Part shown: one piece after another, positions 39,505 to 49,593 of the stretch
How the letters are laid out: each line of letters opens with the position of its first letter
How positions within the stretch are numbered: the stretch's first letter is position 1
Assembly: GCF_001639105.2 (NCBI RefSeq)
Contig: NZ_CP015285.1
Span: 984,501-1,048,500 of the forward strand
Direction: 5' to 3'
DNA from: Azospirillum humicireducens
Lineage (GTDB): Bacteria; Pseudomonadota; Alphaproteobacteria; Azospirillales; Azospirillaceae
DNA: 64,000 nucleotides
The notes under the pieces: model-generated
What the model was told of the DNA's origin: nothing
What the model saw: only the letters and a program-made list of their open reading frames with translations
Database searches by the model: none
Translations under genes and position numbers: made by a program

Positions 39505-40911
39505 TTATGCTGCACCCGCTGCATCGCGGATGCGAGAAAGCGTCGCCTCACGGCCCAGCAACTCAGCCACCTCGAAGATCGGCGGCGACACCGTCGAACC
39601 GGTCAGCGCGGCGCGCAGCGGCTGCGCCACCTTGCCCAGTTTTTCGCCTCGTGCCTCGGCGAAGGCGCGGACCTGAGCCTCCAGTGCAGCGGCGGTGAAG
39701 TCCGGTTCGCCGGCAAAGGCTTCGGCCAACTCCCTCAACAGCCCGCGGCCCTTTTCGTCCAGCAGGGCGGATGCTTTTTCGTCATAGCCGAGCGGCTGCG
39801 CAGCGACGTAGAAGCGGGCGCTCTGCGCCAGATCGACGACGGTGCGGGCGCGCTGCTTCAGGCCGTTCATCGCCCGTGTCAGAAGGTCGCGATCCGCATC
39901 GGTCAGACTGCGGCCCAGGTCCGCCTCCAGCCGCGGGGCGATCAGCCCGACCAGCCGGGAATCGTCAGCCAGACGCATGTAGTGGGCGTTCAGGTTTTCC
40001 AGCTTGGCGAAATCGAACCGCGAGGGCGAGCGGCCGATGCTCTCCAGATTGAACCATTCGATGGCCTGTTCGGTCGAGATGATCTCGTCGTCGCCATGCG
40101 ACCAGCCGAGCCGCAGCAGGTAGTTGCGCACGGCTTCCGGCAGATAGCCCATGTCGCGGTAGGCATCGACGCCCAGCGCGCCGTGACGTTTTGACAGCTT
40201 GGCGCCATCCGGTCCATGGATCAGCGGGATGTGGCCGAAGCGCGGCAGGTCCCAGCCCATGGCGTTGAAGATCTGGATCTGGCGGAAGGTGTTGGTCAGA
40301 TGGTCGTCGCCGCGGATGACGTGGGTGACGTTCATGTCGTGGTCGTCCACCACCACCGCCAGCAGATAGGTCGGCGTGCCGTCGGCGCGCAGCAGGATCA
40401 GGTCATCCAACTGGGCGTTCTGCACCGTGACCTCCCCCTGGACGAGATCGTTCAGGACCGTCTGGCCTTCCTGCGGCGCCTTCAGCCGGATCACCGGAGC
40501 GACGCCGGGAGGCGCGTCGGATTCGGGACGGTCGCGCCAGCGGCCGTCATAGCGCATCGGCTGGCCGGCGGCCTTCTGGGCGGCGCGCATCTCCTCCAGC
40601 TCTTCCGGGCTGCAATAGCAGCGGTAGGCCTTGCCGGCAGCCAGCATCTGGTGCGCCACCTCGGCATGGCGGTCCTTGCGCTCGAACTGGCTGACCGCGT
40701 CGCCATCCCAATCCAGGCCCAGCCACTGCAGCCCGTCCAGGATGGCGTCGACCGCCGCCTGGGTCGAGCGTTGCCGGTCGGTGTCTTCGATCCGCAGCAG
40801 GAACTTGCCGCCGGTGTTGCGGGCGTACAGCCAGTTGAACAGGGCGGTGCGGCCACCGCCGATGTGCAGAAAGCCGGTCGGCGACGGAGCGAAGCGGGTG
40901 ACGACGGTCAT
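39505..40911 (-). CDS. gltX: Glutamyl-tRNA synthetase
   Basis: Class I synthetase of 468 residues. The catalytic domain shows the HIGH-type [16 protein letters not shown] (about residue 16), the editing-free zinc-like region [17 protein letters not shown], and the KMSKS-type [23 protein letters not shown]. The C-terminal helical anticodon domain ends at [22 protein letters not shown] 40911 gives [13 protein letters not shown], the family start; the frame continues upstream without similarity. Alphaproteobacteria often have two GltX copies, one non-discriminating; which this is cannot be told. It is divergent from comEC. Confidence 0.97.
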   Translation of the reverse strand: MTVVTRFAPSPTGFLHIGGGRTALFNWLYARNTGGKFLLRIEDTDRQRSTQAAVDAILDGLQWLGLDWDGDAVSQFERKDRHAEVAHQMLAAGKAYRCYCSPEELEEMRAAQKAAGQPMRYDGRWRDRPESDAPPGVAPVIRLKAPQEGQTVLNDLVQGEVTVQNAQLDDLILLRADGTPTYLLAVVVDDHDMNVTHVIRGDDHLTNTFRQIQIFNAMGWDLPRFGHIPLIHGPDGAKLSKRHGALGVDAYRDMGYLPEAVRNYLLRLGWSHGDDEIISTEQAIEWFNLESIGRSPSRFDFAKLENLNAHYMRLADDSRLVGLIAPRLEADLGRSLTDADRDLLTRAMNGLKQRARTVVDLAQSARFYVAAQPLGYDEKASALLDEKGRGLLRELAEAFAGEPDFTAAALEAQVRAFAEARGEKLGKVAQPLRAALTGSTVSPPIFEVAELLGREATLSRIRDAAGAA

Positions 40912-41067
40912 CGGTCTCTCAATTTCCGGTTCGGCGCTGGTATGATGCGCCGGTGGTTCGACACCGTGGTTTAACACAGCCACCGGGTTGGGAGGCAATG
41001 CGATGCGCGCATGGACGGTCGTTGAGGGGCACGCGGGCGGCATCGCTGCGCCGGGAGGCCGTTGCCG

Positions 41068-43221
41068 GTGACCGTCGCCGGATGGCCGGACGAGGAGACG
41101 GACGGTCCCGCTGCATCCGGTGGGAGGTGGCGGCGCCTGTGGTTTCACATCGGGCGGCGACTCGCGGCTGTGGCGGAGGCGGAGGGCGACCGGTGGGTCC
41201 TGTGGCTTCCGGTCGCCTTCGGGGCGGGAGTGGCGCTGTATTTCGGCTTGATGAGGGAGCCGGACTGGTGGGCCGGAGCGGCGGCCTGTGGGGGCTGCAC
41301 TGTCCTGCTTCTGGTCCTGCGGCGCTGGTTCGCGCTGTTCGGTGCGGTGATGGCATTGATGATGGTGGCGGCGGGGTTCCTGGTGGCGCAGGGCCACAGC
41401 GCGCGGGTGGCGGCGCCGGTGCTGACCCGCGTCATCACCAGCGCAACCGTCACCGGACGCGTGATGGCGGTGGAGCGCCGGCCGGGTGCCGTCCGCATCA
41501 CCCTGCGGGATCCGACCGTCAGCCGCCTGCCGCCGGAACAGACACCGGCTGCCCTGCGCATCCGCCTGTCGGATCGCCATGCCGGGCCGGAGCCCGGATC
41601 GGTGGTGAGCCTGCGCGCCACGCTGCTGCCGCCCCAGGCTCCCGCCGAACCGGGGGCCTTCGATTTCCAGCGGCGGGCCTGGTTCATGGAACTGGGCGGC
41701 ACTGGCTTCGCCACAGGTGCGGTGGACGTGGTCGAGGCGCCGCCGGTCACGGGCTGGCGCGTGGTGACGGTTGCCTTCGAGCGCGCGCGCGGTGCAATCG
41801 CCGAGCGGGTGACTGCGGCCATCGCCGACCCGGTGGAGGCCAGCGTCACCACGGCGCTGCTGAATGGGGAGCAGTTCGGCATCCCGGATGGGACGCTGGA
41901 GGATTTCCGCAACAGCGGGTTGGCGCATCTGCTGTCGATCTCCGGCCTGCATGTGGGGATCGCTGCCGGCATCCTGTTCTATGTCGCCCGCGCCCTGCTG
42001 GCGCTGGTGCCGTATGCGGCCCTGCGCTGGCCGATCAAGAAGATCGCGGCGCTGTTCGGCATCCTGTCGGCGCTCGCCTATACGCTGCTGGTCGGTGCGC
42101 CGCTGCCGACGGTGCGGTCAGTGCTGATGACGGGCATGATCATGGGCGCGATCATGCTGGACCGCCACCCGCTGAGCATGCGGCTGGTCGCCTTCGCCGG
42201 ACTGGTCACCATCGCCATGGATCCGGAGGGGATGCTCGGCCCCAGCTTTCAGATGTCATTCGCGGCGGTGGTGGCGCTGATCGCCGCCTTCGAGCGCGGC
42301 AGTTCGCGGATGGCGGAATGGCGCAGCGAGGCGGGATGGCTTCTGCGCGGCCTGCTCTATGTCGGCGGCATCCTGTTGACCAGTGTGGTGGCGACGCTGG
42401 CGACGCTGCCGTTCGCGCTCTTCCATTTTCAGCAGATCGCCTTCTATGGCGTGCTGTCCAATCTGATCGCCATTCCCATCACCTCCTTCTGGGTCATGCC
42501 ATGGAGCCTCATCGCCTATGCCCTGATGCCCTTCGGGCTGGAGGCGCCGGCACTGATCGCGATGAACTGGGGCGACCGGGCGGTGATCTGGACGGCGGAG
42601 TTCTTCGGCCGCCTGCCCTGGGCGTCGATCACCGTGCCGGCGATGCCGGTGGAAGGCTTTGCGGTGCTGGTTCTGGGTGGAATCTGGCTGTGCCTCTGGA
42701 CGAGGCGGTGGCGCTGGCTGGGGCTGCTGCCGATCATGGCAGGGTTGGCGTCACCGGCATTGGTGACCCGGCCGGACGTGCTGGTGGCGGCAGATGGGAC
42801 GGTGATGGCGGTGCGGACGCCGGACGGTCGCCTCAGTGCTTCGGGGAAGACCGGCGGGCGGGTGACGGAGACATGGCGGGAACGCGATGGCGAACGCACC
42901 GCCGCCGATCCCTGGCCTGTGGCGGGGGGGTGGAGCGAGGGGGAACGGTCGCTGAGTTGCGACCTGCTGGGATGCCTGTACCGGGTGAAGGGGAGGACGG
43001 TCGCCCTGCCGCGGTTGCCGGATGCACTGGACGAGGATTGCGGGACGACCGATGCGGTGGTGACGGCCGCGGTGGCTCGGGGATGCCGGTCCGGGGTGGT
43101 GGTCGACCGCTGGTCCCTGCGGCATGAGGGAGCGCATGCGCTGAGGGTGACGGCGGGCGGAATAGAGGTTGAGACGGTGCGGGGGCTGCGGGGGGAACGG
43201 CCTTGGACCGGGGGGAGGTGA
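41068..43221 (+). CDS. comEC: ComEC/Rec2 family DNA uptake channel protein
   Basis: Polytopic inner-membrane protein of about 717 residues related to the DNA transport channel of competence. After two or three N-terminal helices comes an OB-like DUF4131 region (about 130-235), then the Competence domain with [24 protein letters not shown], the [14 protein letters not shown] segment, and [19 protein letters not shown]. The C-terminal region (about 575-717) is not a full metallo-beta-lactamase domain. GTG 41068 is chosen because GGGAGG stands nine bases upstream; TTG 41062 is the alternative. Whether the organism is competent is unknown. Its 3' end is convergent with lexA through a palindromic repeat. 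Confidence 0.92.
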   Translation: MTVAGWPDEETDGPAASGGRWRRLWFHIGRRLAAVAEAEGDRWVLWLPVAFGAGVALYFGLMREPDWWAGAAACGGCTVLLLVLRRWFALFGAVMALMMVAAGFLVAQGHSARVAAPVLTRVITSATVTGRVMAVERRPGAVRITLRDPTVSRLPPEQTPAALRIRLSDRHAGPEPGSVVSLRATLLPPQAPAEPGAFDFQRRAWFMELGGTGFATGAVDVVEAPPVTGWRVVTVAFERARGAIAERVTAAIADPVEASVTTALLNGEQFGIPDGTLEDFRNSGLAHLLSISGLHVGIAAGILFYVARALLALVPYAALRWPIKKIAALFGILSALAYTLLVGAPLPTVRSVLMTGMIMGAIMLDRHPLSMRLVAFAGLVTIAMDPEGMLGPSFQMSFAAVVALIAAFERGSSRMAEWRSEAGWLLRGLLYVGGILLTSVVATLATLPFALFHFQQIAFYGVLSNLIAIPITSFWVMPWSLIAYALMPFGLEAPALIAMNWGDRAVIWTAEFFGRLPWASITVPAMPVEGFAVLVLGGIWLCLWTRRWRWLGLLPIMAGLASPALVTRPDVLVAADGTVMAVRTPDGRLSASGKTGGRVTETWRERDGERTAADPWPVAGGWSEGERSLSCDLLGCLYRVKGRTVALPRLPDALDEDCGTTDAVVTAAVARGCRSGVVVDRWSLRHEGAHALRVTAGGIEVETVRGLRGERPWTGGR

Positions 43222-43223
43222 TG

Positions 43224-43286
43224 TTGCCCCCTTCCTAACGCTTGCCCCCTCCCCATCCCTCCCCCGCTTTGCGGGAGAGGGGGCAA
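43224..43286. repeat. GC-rich palindromic repeat, copy 2
   Basis: Short member of the family, between the convergent 3' ends of comEC and lexA. It has TTGCCCCC-TTCC-TAACGC, then the hairpin CCCCCGC-TTT-GCGGGAGAGGG, and ends GGGGCAAC. It probably also works as a bidirectional transcription stop. Confidence 0.7.
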
Positions 43287-43293
43287 CAGCAAC

Positions 43294-44016
43294 TCAGTAC
43301 TTCCGCACCAGACCGACCAGCTTGCCCTGCACGCGGACGCGGTCGGCGCCGAAGATGCGGGTTTCATAGGCGGCATTGGCGGGCTCCAGGGCGATGGTGT
43401 TGCCCTTGCGGCGCAGGCGCTTCAGCGTCACCTCGCCCTCGTCCACCAGCGCCACGACGATGGTGCCGTTCTCCGCCGCGTCGCAGCGCTGGATGATGAT
43501 GGTGTCATGGTCGAGGATGCCGGCCTCCACCATCGAGTCGCCGGACACCTCCAGGGCGTAGTGGTCGCCGCCGCCGAGCATGGAGGCGGGGACGTCCACG
43601 AAGGCGCTGTTGTCGCGCAGCGCCTCGATCGGCGTACCTGCGGCGATGCGGCCATAGAGCGGAAGCTGCACCGTCTCGTTCCCCGCGGTCCTGGCCGGAG
43701 CTTGCGGAGCCGCATCGCGGCCGGCGAAGGCGAAGTCGCCCTTGATGACGTTGGGCTGGAACTTCGGCTTGGGCGCGGTGCGGGAGCGGGCGGCATCCAG
43801 TCCCTCGGGCAGGCGCAGAACCTCCAGCGCGCGGGCGCGGTGGGGCAGGCGGCGGATGAAGCCGCGTTCCTCGAGACCGGTGATGAGGCGGTGGATGCCC
43901 GACTTGGACTTCAGCCCCAGGGCGTCCTTCATCTCGTCGAACGACGGCGAGACGCCACCCTGGCCAAGCCGTTCGTGGATGAAGAGCAGCAATTCGTGCT
44001 GCTTGCGCGTGAGCAT
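43294..44016 (-). CDS. lexA: SOS repressor LexA
   Basis: Repressor of the DNA-damage response that cleaves itself when bound to RecA filaments. The N-terminal winged HTH ([17 protein letters not shown], then [30 protein letters not shown]) is followed by a linker and the S24 protease domain. The scissile bond would be A126-G127 in GRIAAGTP. The catalytic dyad is S161 (SGDSM) and K199 (EVTLKR), with spacing as in E. coli LexA. ATG 44016 gives 240 residues. The promoter carries a perfect alphaproteobacterial SOS box at 44075-44089, so autorepression is expected. Confidence 0.98.
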   Translation of the reverse strand: MLTRKQHELLLFIHERLGQGGVSPSFDEMKDALGLKSKSGIHRLITGLEERGFIRRLPHRARALEVLRLPEGLDAARSRTAPKPKFQPNVIKGDFAFAGRDAAPQAPARTAGNETVQLPLYGRIAAGTPIEALRDNSAFVDVPASMLGGGDHYALEVSGDSMVEAGILDHDTIIIQRCDAAENGTIVVALVDEGEVTLKRLRRKGNTIALEPANAAYETRIFGADRVRVQGKLVGLVRKY

Positions 44017-44049
44017 GGATGCCTCCCGGCCGTCGCCAGACTGAAGATG

Positions 44050-44064
44050 GAACAAAAACTAAAC
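44050..44064 (-). promoter_or_regulatory. Second, imperfect SOS half-box before lexA
   Basis: On the minus strand GTTT-N7-GTTC differs at one base from GTTC-N7-GTTC. It lies 33 bases before the lexA ATG, downstream of the perfect box, and could add repression. Confidence 0.4.
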
Positions 44065-44074
44065 GTTGCTCCAT

Positions 44075-44103
44075 GTTCTAGTTTGGTTCCTGCCACGCGT
44101 CAA
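44075..44103 (-). promoter_or_regulatory. lexA promoter with overlapping SOS box
   Basis: TTGACG (44103-44098), a 17-nt spacer and TAGAAC (44080-44075) form the promoter on the minus strand. The exact SOS box GTTC-TAGTTTG-GTTC (44075-44089, plus-strand reading) covers the -10 and half the spacer, ideally placed for LexA to block polymerase. Confidence 0.85.
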
Positions 44104-44215
44104 GTCCCCCATCGCCTTGTTTTAGAACTTGAACGGAACATTTGAAACAGCGTGAAACGGTTTTCGGGATGCTGTTCAATTGTTCCATCCGCCGTCCGGG
44201 GGTTGTCTCCCAAGA

Positions 44216-45445
44216 CTATATGCTGAGCGCTCCATCGGTCAGGGGAAGCACGGCCACCATGGCGCCGGCCGGTTCCGGGTCGGCATGGGCTGTGCGTGGG
44301 ATCAGGCAGTCGGCCTTGGCGTAGAGCGAGGTGATGGCGCTGTCCTGCCGGGCGAAGGGCGTGACGGCCAGGACACCGTCCGGGCCGGCGGCGAGCGTGG
44401 CGCGCAGATACTCCTCGCGCCGGTCGTTGGCCTTCAACCCGACGGTCAGGCGGGCGCGCAGCGGCAGGCCGTCGTCTTCGGGCGACAACCCCTGCAGCAG
44501 GCGTAGGATCGGGCGCAGGAACAGGACGGCGGTGACGCCGGTGGACACCGGATTGCCGGGCAGGCCCAGCAGAGGCACCGACCCGGCCCGGCCGAACATC
44601 AGCGCCTTTCCCGGCCGCATCGCCACCGTCTGCACCTCCAGCGCCACCCCACGCTCGGCCAGCACGTCGCGCACGAGGTCGTAGTCGCCATGGGCGGCGC
44701 CGCCGGTGGTGACCAGCAGGTCGCAGCCGGCGGCGCCCTTCGCCAAAGCGGCGACACTCTCCGGCGTGTCCTTGGCGACGCCCAGATTGTGGGCCAGCCC
44801 ACCCTGTGCGGTCACAAGCGCGCAGAGGCCGAGCGCGTTGGTGCTGACGATCTGGCTCGGCCCCAGCGGGTCGCCGGGCAGGGCGATCTCGTCGCCGGTG
44901 GCAAGAATGGCGATGCGCGGCCGGCGGTGGACCGACAGCCAGGGCACGTTGCCGCCAGCGGCCAGCGCGATGTCGCGGGCGGTCAGGCGGCGGCCTTTCG
45001 GCAGAAGCTCCTGCCCATGGACAAAGTCGAAGCCGGCCTCGCGGACAAAGCGGCCGGCAACCACGGCGCGGCCGACCTGGACGCTGGATTCGTCGGCGCT
45101 GCAATCCTCCTGCATCACCACGGCGTCGGCGCCATCGGGCATCGGCGCGCCGGTGAAGATGCGCACCGCCTCGCCGGGGCCGACGCTGCCGCCGAACGCA
45201 TGGCCGGCGGAGGATTCGCCGATGCGGCGCAGGGGGACGGGAGAGTTGGCGGCCGCGGCGGCGATGTCGTCGGCGCGCACGGCCCAGCCATCCATCGCGG
45301 CGGCATGGAAGGGCGGCTGGGTCAGCCGGGCGACCACCGGTTCGGCCAGCACGCGGCCGAGCGCGTCGGGCAGGGCCACCGTCTCCGCCGGCAGGGGAGC
45401 GAAGGCCGACAGGATGCGGGCGCGCGCCTCTGCGACGGAGATCAC
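44216..45445 (-). CDS. moeA: Molybdopterin molybdenumtransferase MoeA
   Basis: Inserts molybdate into adenylylated molybdopterin in Moco synthesis. The 409-residue form from GTG 45445 begins ISVAEARARILSAFAPLP. It shows PPFHAAAMDGWAVRADD, GEAVRIFTGAPMPDGADAVVMQEDC, the MoCF-like core RIAILATGDEIALPGDPL...IVSTNALGL and DLLVTTGGAAHGDYDLVRDVL, then LLGLPGNPVSTGVTAVLFLRPIL. The start lies four bases after the moaC stop; a start further upstream inside moaC is possible but unneeded. It is the last gene of the trp-moa run; lexA follows with its own promoter. Confidence 0.96.
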   Translation of the reverse strand: MISVAEARARILSAFAPLPAETVALPDALGRVLAEPVVARLTQPPFHAAAMDGWAVRADDIAAAAANSPVPLRRIGESSAGHAFGGSVGPGEAVRIFTGAPMPDGADAVVMQEDCSADESSVQVGRAVVAGRFVREAGFDFVHGQELLPKGRRLTARDIALAAGGNVPWLSVHRRPRIAILATGDEIALPGDPLGPSQIVSTNALGLCALVTAQGGLAHNLGVAKDTPESVAALAKGAAGCDLLVTTGGAAHGDYDLVRDVLAERGVALEVQTVAMRPGKALMFGRAGSVPLLGLPGNPVSTGVTAVLFLRPILRLLQGLSPEDDGLPLRARLTVGLKANDRREEYLRATLAAGPDGVLAVTPFARQDSAITSLYAKADCLIPRTAHADPEPAGAMVAVLPLTDGALSI

Positions 45446-45449
45446 GGCG

Positions 45450-45950
45450 TCAGGCTCCGGTTGTGGGAGCGGTTGCGGCAGACCCCCACTCGCCGCTCTT
45501 GCCGCCGGCCTTGTGCAGAAGGCGGACATCGGTGACGGTCATGCCGCGGTCCACCGCCTTGCACATGTCGTAAACGGTCAGCGCGGCGATCGTGACCGCG
45601 GTCAGCGCCTCCATCTCCACCCCCGTCTGTCCCTTCAGCTTGCAGGTGGCTGTCACGTCCACCGCGTTGCGCGCCGGATCGCAGGACAGGTCGACCTTGA
45701 CCGAGGTCAGCATCAGCGGATGGCAGAGCGGGATCAGGTCCGGCGTGCGCTTGGCCCCCATGATGCCGGCCAGCCGGGCGACCGACAGCACGTCGCCCTT
45801 CTTCACCCCGCCTTGCATGATGAGCGCCAGGGTTTCCGGCTGCATCAGCACGGTGGCGGCGGCGGTGGCCGTGCGTTCGGTGTCCGCCTTGTCGGAGACG
45901 TCCACCATCACCGCCTTGCCCTCGGCGTCGAAATGGGTGAAGCCGCTCAT
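45450..45950 (-). CDS. moaC: Cyclic pyranopterin monophosphate synthase MoaC
   Basis: Second half of the first Moco step, converting the MoaA product to cyclic pyranopterin monophosphate. Motifs present are [31 protein letters not shown] (active-site region) and [29 protein letters not shown] with conserved lysine in [12 protein letters not shown]. The length of 166 is normal. Its start overlaps the GNAT gene stop by four bases and moeA starts directly after it, so the three are likely one translational unit. Confidence 0.98.
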   Translation of the reverse strand: MSGFTHFDAEGKAVMVDVSDKADTERTATAAATVLMQPETLALIMQGGVKKGDVLSVARLAGIMGAKRTPDLIPLCHPLMLTSVKVDLSCDPARNAVDVTATCKLKGQTGVEMEALTAVTIAALTVYDMCKAVDRGMTVTDVRLLHKAGGKSGEWGSAATAPTTGA

Positions 45951-46420
45951 GCGACGGTCTCCCGCAGGGATTTTTCCATGAAGACGCTGACGCCGTTGTT
46001 TTCGTAGCAGGCGTAGGGGCCGCGGTCGGTGAAGCCGGCCTTGCGGTAGAGCGCCAGCGCCTCGTGCTGGTGGATGCCGGATTCCAGCAGCAGGGCGGCC
46101 AACCCCTCCGCCCGCGCCTGTTCCTCCAGCCGGGCGAGCAGGCGGTCGCCGATGCGATGGCCGCGGGCGGCGGGATCGACATACATCCGCTTGATCTCGC
46201 CATAGCCCGAGGGATCGACGCGGAGCGCGGCGCAGCCGACAGGAACGCCATCCTTGCGGGCGACGAAGAAGCGCAGGTCAGGCGCCTCCCGCTCCCCTAT
46301 GTCGAGCAGGTGGCAGGTATCGGCCGGATAGAGGTCGAGCAGATAACGGTCCAGTGCGGCGACCAGCGCGATCACGGCGTCCTGGCGCGGGCTTTCCGCC
46401 GCGATGGTGACGTCGGTCAT
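45947..46420 (-). CDS. GNAT family N-acetyltransferase
   Basis: A 157-residue acetyl-CoA dependent acetyltransferase. Motif A, with the acetyl-CoA pyrophosphate loop [25 protein letters not shown], and motif [26 protein letters not shown], are clear. It resembles YpeA/PhnO-like small GNAT enzymes; the substrate is unknown. It sits between trpC (4 bases away) and moaC (4-base overlap), so it is co-transcribed with Trp and Moco genes. In related genomes trpC and moaC are often adjacent, which makes this an insertion into a conserved order. Confidence 0.92.
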   Translation of the reverse strand: MTDVTIAAESPRQDAVIALVAALDRYLLDLYPADTCHLLDIGEREAPDLRFFVARKDGVPVGCAALRVDPSGYGEIKRMYVDPAARGHRIGDRLLARLEEQARAEGLAALLLESGIHQHEALALYRKAGFTDRGPYACYENNGVSVFMEKSLRETVA

Positions 46421-46424
46421 CGGT

Positions 46425-47228
46425 TTAGACCGGAGCCAGCAGGGCGCGGGTCGCGGCGGTCACGTCGGCCTGCCGCATCAGCGATTCTCCGACAAGGAAG
46501 CAGCGCGCCCCGACCTTCGCCATCCGGGCCAGATCTGCGGGGGTGTAGAGCCCGCTTTCGGCGACCAGCATGCGGTCGGCCGGCACATTGGCCGCCAGCT
46601 CCTCCGTCGTCGCGATATCGACGGCCAGAGTCTTGAGGTTGCGGTTGTTGACGCCCAGCAGCGGAGTCTTCAGCAGCAGCGCGCGGTCGAGTTCGGCGCG
46701 GTCATGCACCTCCACCAGCACGTCGAGGCCCTGGGATATCGCGGCGTCCTCGATCTCCGCCGCCTGGGCATCGGACAGGGAGGCCATGATGATGAGGATG
46801 CAGTCGGCACCCAGCGCGCGGGCCTCGACGATCTGATAGGGATCGACCATGAAGTCCTTGCGCAGCACCGGCAGATCGACAGCGGCGCGGGCGGCGACCA
46901 GATACTCGTCCTTGCCCTGGAAATAGGGCTCGTCGGTCAGAACCGACAGGCAGGTCGCCCCGCCGTCGCGGTAGGCGCGGGCGAGCGCCGGCGGATCGAA
47001 GTCGGCGCGGATCAGGCCCTTGGACGGGCTCGCCTTCTTGATCTCGGCGATCAGGCCATAGCGCCCGGCCTCGACCGCGGCGCCGAGCGCCCGGATGAAG
47101 CCGCGCGGCGGGTTGGTCTCGTTGGCGGCCCTGGCGGCGGCCTCGACCTCCGACAATGGGCGGGCGGCCTTGCGGGAGGCGACCAGCGCGCGCTTGTCGT
47201 CGTTGATGCGGGTCAGAACGTCGCTCAT
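46425..47228 (-). CDS. trpC: Indole-3-glycerol phosphate synthase
   Basis: TIM-barrel enzyme closing the indole ring in tryptophan synthesis. It shows the N-terminal substrate-binding helix ending in GFIRALGAA, catalytic [65 protein letters not shown] and [15 protein letters not shown]. The 267-residue length is typical. Its ATG shares one base with the trpD stop (TGATG), indicating translational coupling. trpF is not here. Confidence 0.98.
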   Translation of the reverse strand: MSDVLTRINDDKRALVASRKAARPLSEVEAAARAANETNPPRGFIRALGAAVEAGRYGLIAEIKKASPSKGLIRADFDPPALARAYRDGGATCLSVLTDEPYFQGKDEYLVAARAAVDLPVLRKDFMVDPYQIVEARALGADCILIIMASLSDAQAAEIEDAAISQGLDVLVEVHDRAELDRALLLKTPLLGVNNRNLKTLAVDIATTEELAANVPADRMLVAESGLYTPADLARMAKVGARCFLVGESLMRQADVTAATRALLAPV

Positions 47229-48262
47229 CAGGCCACCGCCTCGTTGGTGATGGCGACCAGCCGGCGCAGGCGGTCGCGGGCGCCGCCGCTGTCGATGGCG
47301 TCGGCGGCCATCGCCACGCCCTCCTTCAGCGTCGCGGCCTTGCCGGCCACCAGCAGGGCGGCGGCGGCGTTCAGCAGCACGATGTCGCGGTAGGGGCTGC
47401 GCACCCCGTCGAACAGGGCGTGGATCGCCTCGGCATTGACCTGGGCGTCGCCGCCCTTGAGGTCCTCGATCCTGGCGCGGGGCAGGCCGGCATCCTCCGG
47501 TGTCACCTCGAACACCGTCACCTCGCCGTCCTTCAGCTGGGCGACGGTGGTGGGGCCGGTGGTGGTGATCTCGTCCAACCCGTCGGAGCCATGGACGACC
47601 CAGGCCGTTTCTGAGCCCAGCCGCTTGAGCACATGAGCCAGCGGCTCCACCCACTGCTTGGAGAATACGCCGAGAACCTGCCGCCTGGCGGTCGCCGGGT
47701 TGGCGAGCGGACCCAGCAGGTTGAAGACGGTGCGGGTGCCGAGCTCGACGCGGGTGGGGCCGACGTTGCGCATGGCAAGGTGGTGGCGCGGCGCCATCAG
47801 GAAGGCGATGCCGGCATCCCACAGCGCCTTGCGCACCAGCGCGAAGTCGCAGTCGAGATTGACGCCCAGCGAGCCCAGCACGTCGGCGGCACCGGACTTC
47901 GACGAGATGGCGCGGTTGCCGTGCTTGGCGACCGGCACGCCGCAGGACGACACCACCAGCGCCGCGGCGGTGGAGATGTTGTAGGTGCCGACGCCGTCGC
48001 CGCCGGTGCCGCAGGTGTCGATGGTGCCGGGAGGTGCCTCGACCGGGATCGCCTTTGCGCGCATGACGCGGGCGGCGCCGGCGATCTCGTCCACAGTCTC
48101 GCCACGGACGCGCAGAGCCATCAGGAAGCCGCCCATCTGCGACGGGGTGGCGTTGCCGGACATGATGATGTCGAAGGCGAAGCCGGCCTCGGCCTCGGTC
48201 AGGGCGGCGCCGGTGGCGACCTTGCCCAGGATGGCCTTCATATCGCCGAGATCGCCGCTCAT
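47228..48262 (-). CDS. trpD: Anthranilate phosphoribosyltransferase
   Basis: Transfers phosphoribosyl from PRPP to anthranilate. The N-terminal helical domain has [24 protein letters not shown], and the PRPP/anthranilate site has [69 protein letters not shown] and [10 protein letters not shown]. The length of 344 is normal. The start overlaps the trpG stop by four bases. It is monofunctional, not fused to trpG. Confidence 0.98.
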   Translation of the reverse strand: MSGDLGDMKAILGKVATGAALTEAEAGFAFDIIMSGNATPSQMGGFLMALRVRGETVDEIAGAARVMRAKAIPVEAPPGTIDTCGTGGDGVGTYNISTAAALVVSSCGVPVAKHGNRAISSKSGAADVLGSLGVNLDCDFALVRKALWDAGIAFLMAPRHHLAMRNVGPTRVELGTRTVFNLLGPLANPATARRQVLGVFSKQWVEPLAHVLKRLGSETAWVVHGSDGLDEITTTGPTTVAQLKDGEVTVFEVTPEDAGLPRARIEDLKGGDAQVNAEAIHALFDGVRSPYRDIVLLNAAAALLVAGKAATLKEGVAMAADAIDSGGARDRLRRLVAITNEAVA

Positions 48263-48867
48263 GCCGCGGTCTCCAGGCCCGCGCGTTCCGGGCGGGGGCG
48301 GGTCAAATCCAGGAAGTTCTGCAGGATCTTGTGGCCGTGCTCGCTCTCGATGCTCTCGGGATGGAACTGCACGCCGTGGATCGGCAGCTCGCGGTGGGCC
48401 AGCGCCATGATGAGGCCGTCGGCGGTCTCGCCGGTCACTTCCAGGCAGGCGGGCAGCGTCTCGCGCTCGACGATCAGCGAGTGGTAGCGGGTGGCGCGGA
48501 ACGGGCTGGGAAGTCCGGCCAGAACGCCGCGACCCTCGTGCCGGATGTTGTCGACCTTGCCATGCATGGGGACCGGCGCGCGGATCACCCGGCCGCCGAA
48601 GGCCTGGCCGATGGACTGGTGGCCGAGGCAGACGCCCATCAGCGGCAGGCGGGCCTTGGCGGCGGCGTCGATCAGCGGAAGACAGATGCCGGCGCGGTCG
48701 GGGTCGCAGGGGCCGGGCGACAGCACGATGCCGTCGGGCCGCAGCGCCATCGCCTCCTCGACCGTCAGGGCGTCGTTGCGGCGGACCTGCACGTCGGCGC
48801 CAAGCTCGCCCAGATAATGGACGAGGTTGTAGGTAAAGCTGTCGTAGTTGTCGATGAGCAGCAGCAT
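48259..48867 (-). CDS. trpG: Anthranilate synthase glutamine amidotransferase subunit
   Basis: Class I glutaminase supplying ammonia to TrpE. It begins [23 protein letters not shown] (ATG 48867). The nucleophile cysteine is in [15 protein letters not shown] and the catalytic His-Glu in [16 protein letters not shown]. The length of 202 fits. trpE is not adjacent. The protein may also serve p-aminobenzoate synthesis, as some TrpG do; this cannot be judged here. The leader GGAAGGCGGAAGGCGC precedes the ATG. No leader peptide with Trp codons was found upstream. Confidence 0.97.
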   Translation of the reverse strand: MLLLIDNYDSFTYNLVHYLGELGADVQVRRNDALTVEEAMALRPDGIVLSPGPCDPDRAGICLPLIDAAAKARLPLMGVCLGHQSIGQAFGGRVIRAPVPMHGKVDNIRHEGRGVLAGLPSPFRATRYHSLIVERETLPACLEVTGETADGLIMALAHRELPIHGVQFHPESIESEHGHKILQNFLDLTRPRPERAGLETAA

Positions 48868-49000
48868 GCGCCTTCCGCCTTCCACCTTTGCCCGGCCACC
48901 TTCGCCCGGGTCGTCCGAGCCGTTCCGGCCCTGTTCCAACGACCGACACCCTAGCCGCTGAGTGGGCGGATTTCCAGCCTCCGCGCAGAACTCCGGGGCA

Positions 49001-49456
49001 TCAACGGCAGTCGAGCTGCGGCAGTGTCTTCGGCTCGTCCAGGACGGCGCCGCGGATGTCGGTTTCCAGCGTCAGGGTGCAGCGGCGGATGTGGCGCGGC
49101 AGGTCGGCGGCCAGCGTCGCCTGGGTGTTGCGGTAGCGGCAGAGCAGGAAGACGGTCTCGCGCCGCGAGCCGGAGAACTCCCAGACCTGGACGATGCTGC
49201 GCCCGCGCCGCACCTCGCGGTCGGGGGCGAGCGTGGCGGGGGCGGCGGAGGTCATCTGACTGGCGCGGTCGCCCTCGACGATGGAGATGCCGGCGAAGCT
49301 GTGGCTGTCGCGGCCGGGGTAGGGCGACCAGCCGCCGGGGGCATCGGGCTGCGCCTGGACAGTGAGGCTGGCCGGGCAGTCCAGCCCCTGGGCGGCCGGC
49401 GCCGGAGTCGCGGCGGCGGTCGGAAGCAGGGCGGCGATGACAAAGATGGGACGCAT
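49001..49456 (-). CDS. STY0301 family secreted protein
   Basis: A 151-residue exported protein of unknown function. The signal peptide ([23 protein letters not shown]) is followed by a mature domain with four cysteines (LDCPASL, LLCRYRN, RRCTLTL, QLDCR) that could form two disulfides. The pattern C-P-...-W...G..L.P and W.F......C.YRNT matches, from memory, the STY0301 family. It has its own leader, 133 bases upstream of trpG in the same direction, and is divergent from the polysaccharide deacetylase gene. No function can be inferred. Confidence 0.7.
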   Translation of the reverse strand: MRPIFVIAALLPTAAATPAPAAQGLDCPASLTVQAQPDAPGGWSPYPGRDSHSFAGISIVEGDRASQMTSAAPATLAPDREVRRGRSIVQVWEFSGSRRETVFLLCRYRNTQATLAADLPRHIRRCTLTLETDIRGAVLDEPKTLPQLDCR

Positions 49457-49593
49457 CTGGCGGACTCTTCGGGTGGACTCTTGCAAATGGGCTCGGCCGG
49501 GCAGGACAGGCAGCGCCGCAGCGGCGTCCTGCGCCGATTGGGCGATTGCGGTCGCGGCGGCAGGGTGCCACTGTGCGGCGCCCCGGTCGCAGG

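Noticed and set aside
40953-43127. 724-codon frame overlapping comEC in another phase
   Set aside because: Product is Gly/Arg-rich without domains, whereas the comEC frame has membrane helices and the Competence motif.
40912-43221. gltX extended upstream to 41952
   Set aside because: The frame stays open through comEC, but the conserved synthetase N-terminus begins exactly at ATG 40911.
44049-44090. EcfG-type general stress promoter (GGAAC/CGTT) near lexA
   Set aside because: Elements occur but spacings are about 10 and 20 nt rather than 16-17, and the sequence is better explained by the lexA promoter and SOS boxes.
46421-46424. Moco riboswitch in the moa region
   Set aside because: The genes overlap or nearly touch; there is no untranslated space for a riboswitch.
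48868-49000. Trp leader peptide or attenuator before trpG
   Set aside because: No short frame with consecutive Trp codons and no terminator/antiterminator pair was visible.
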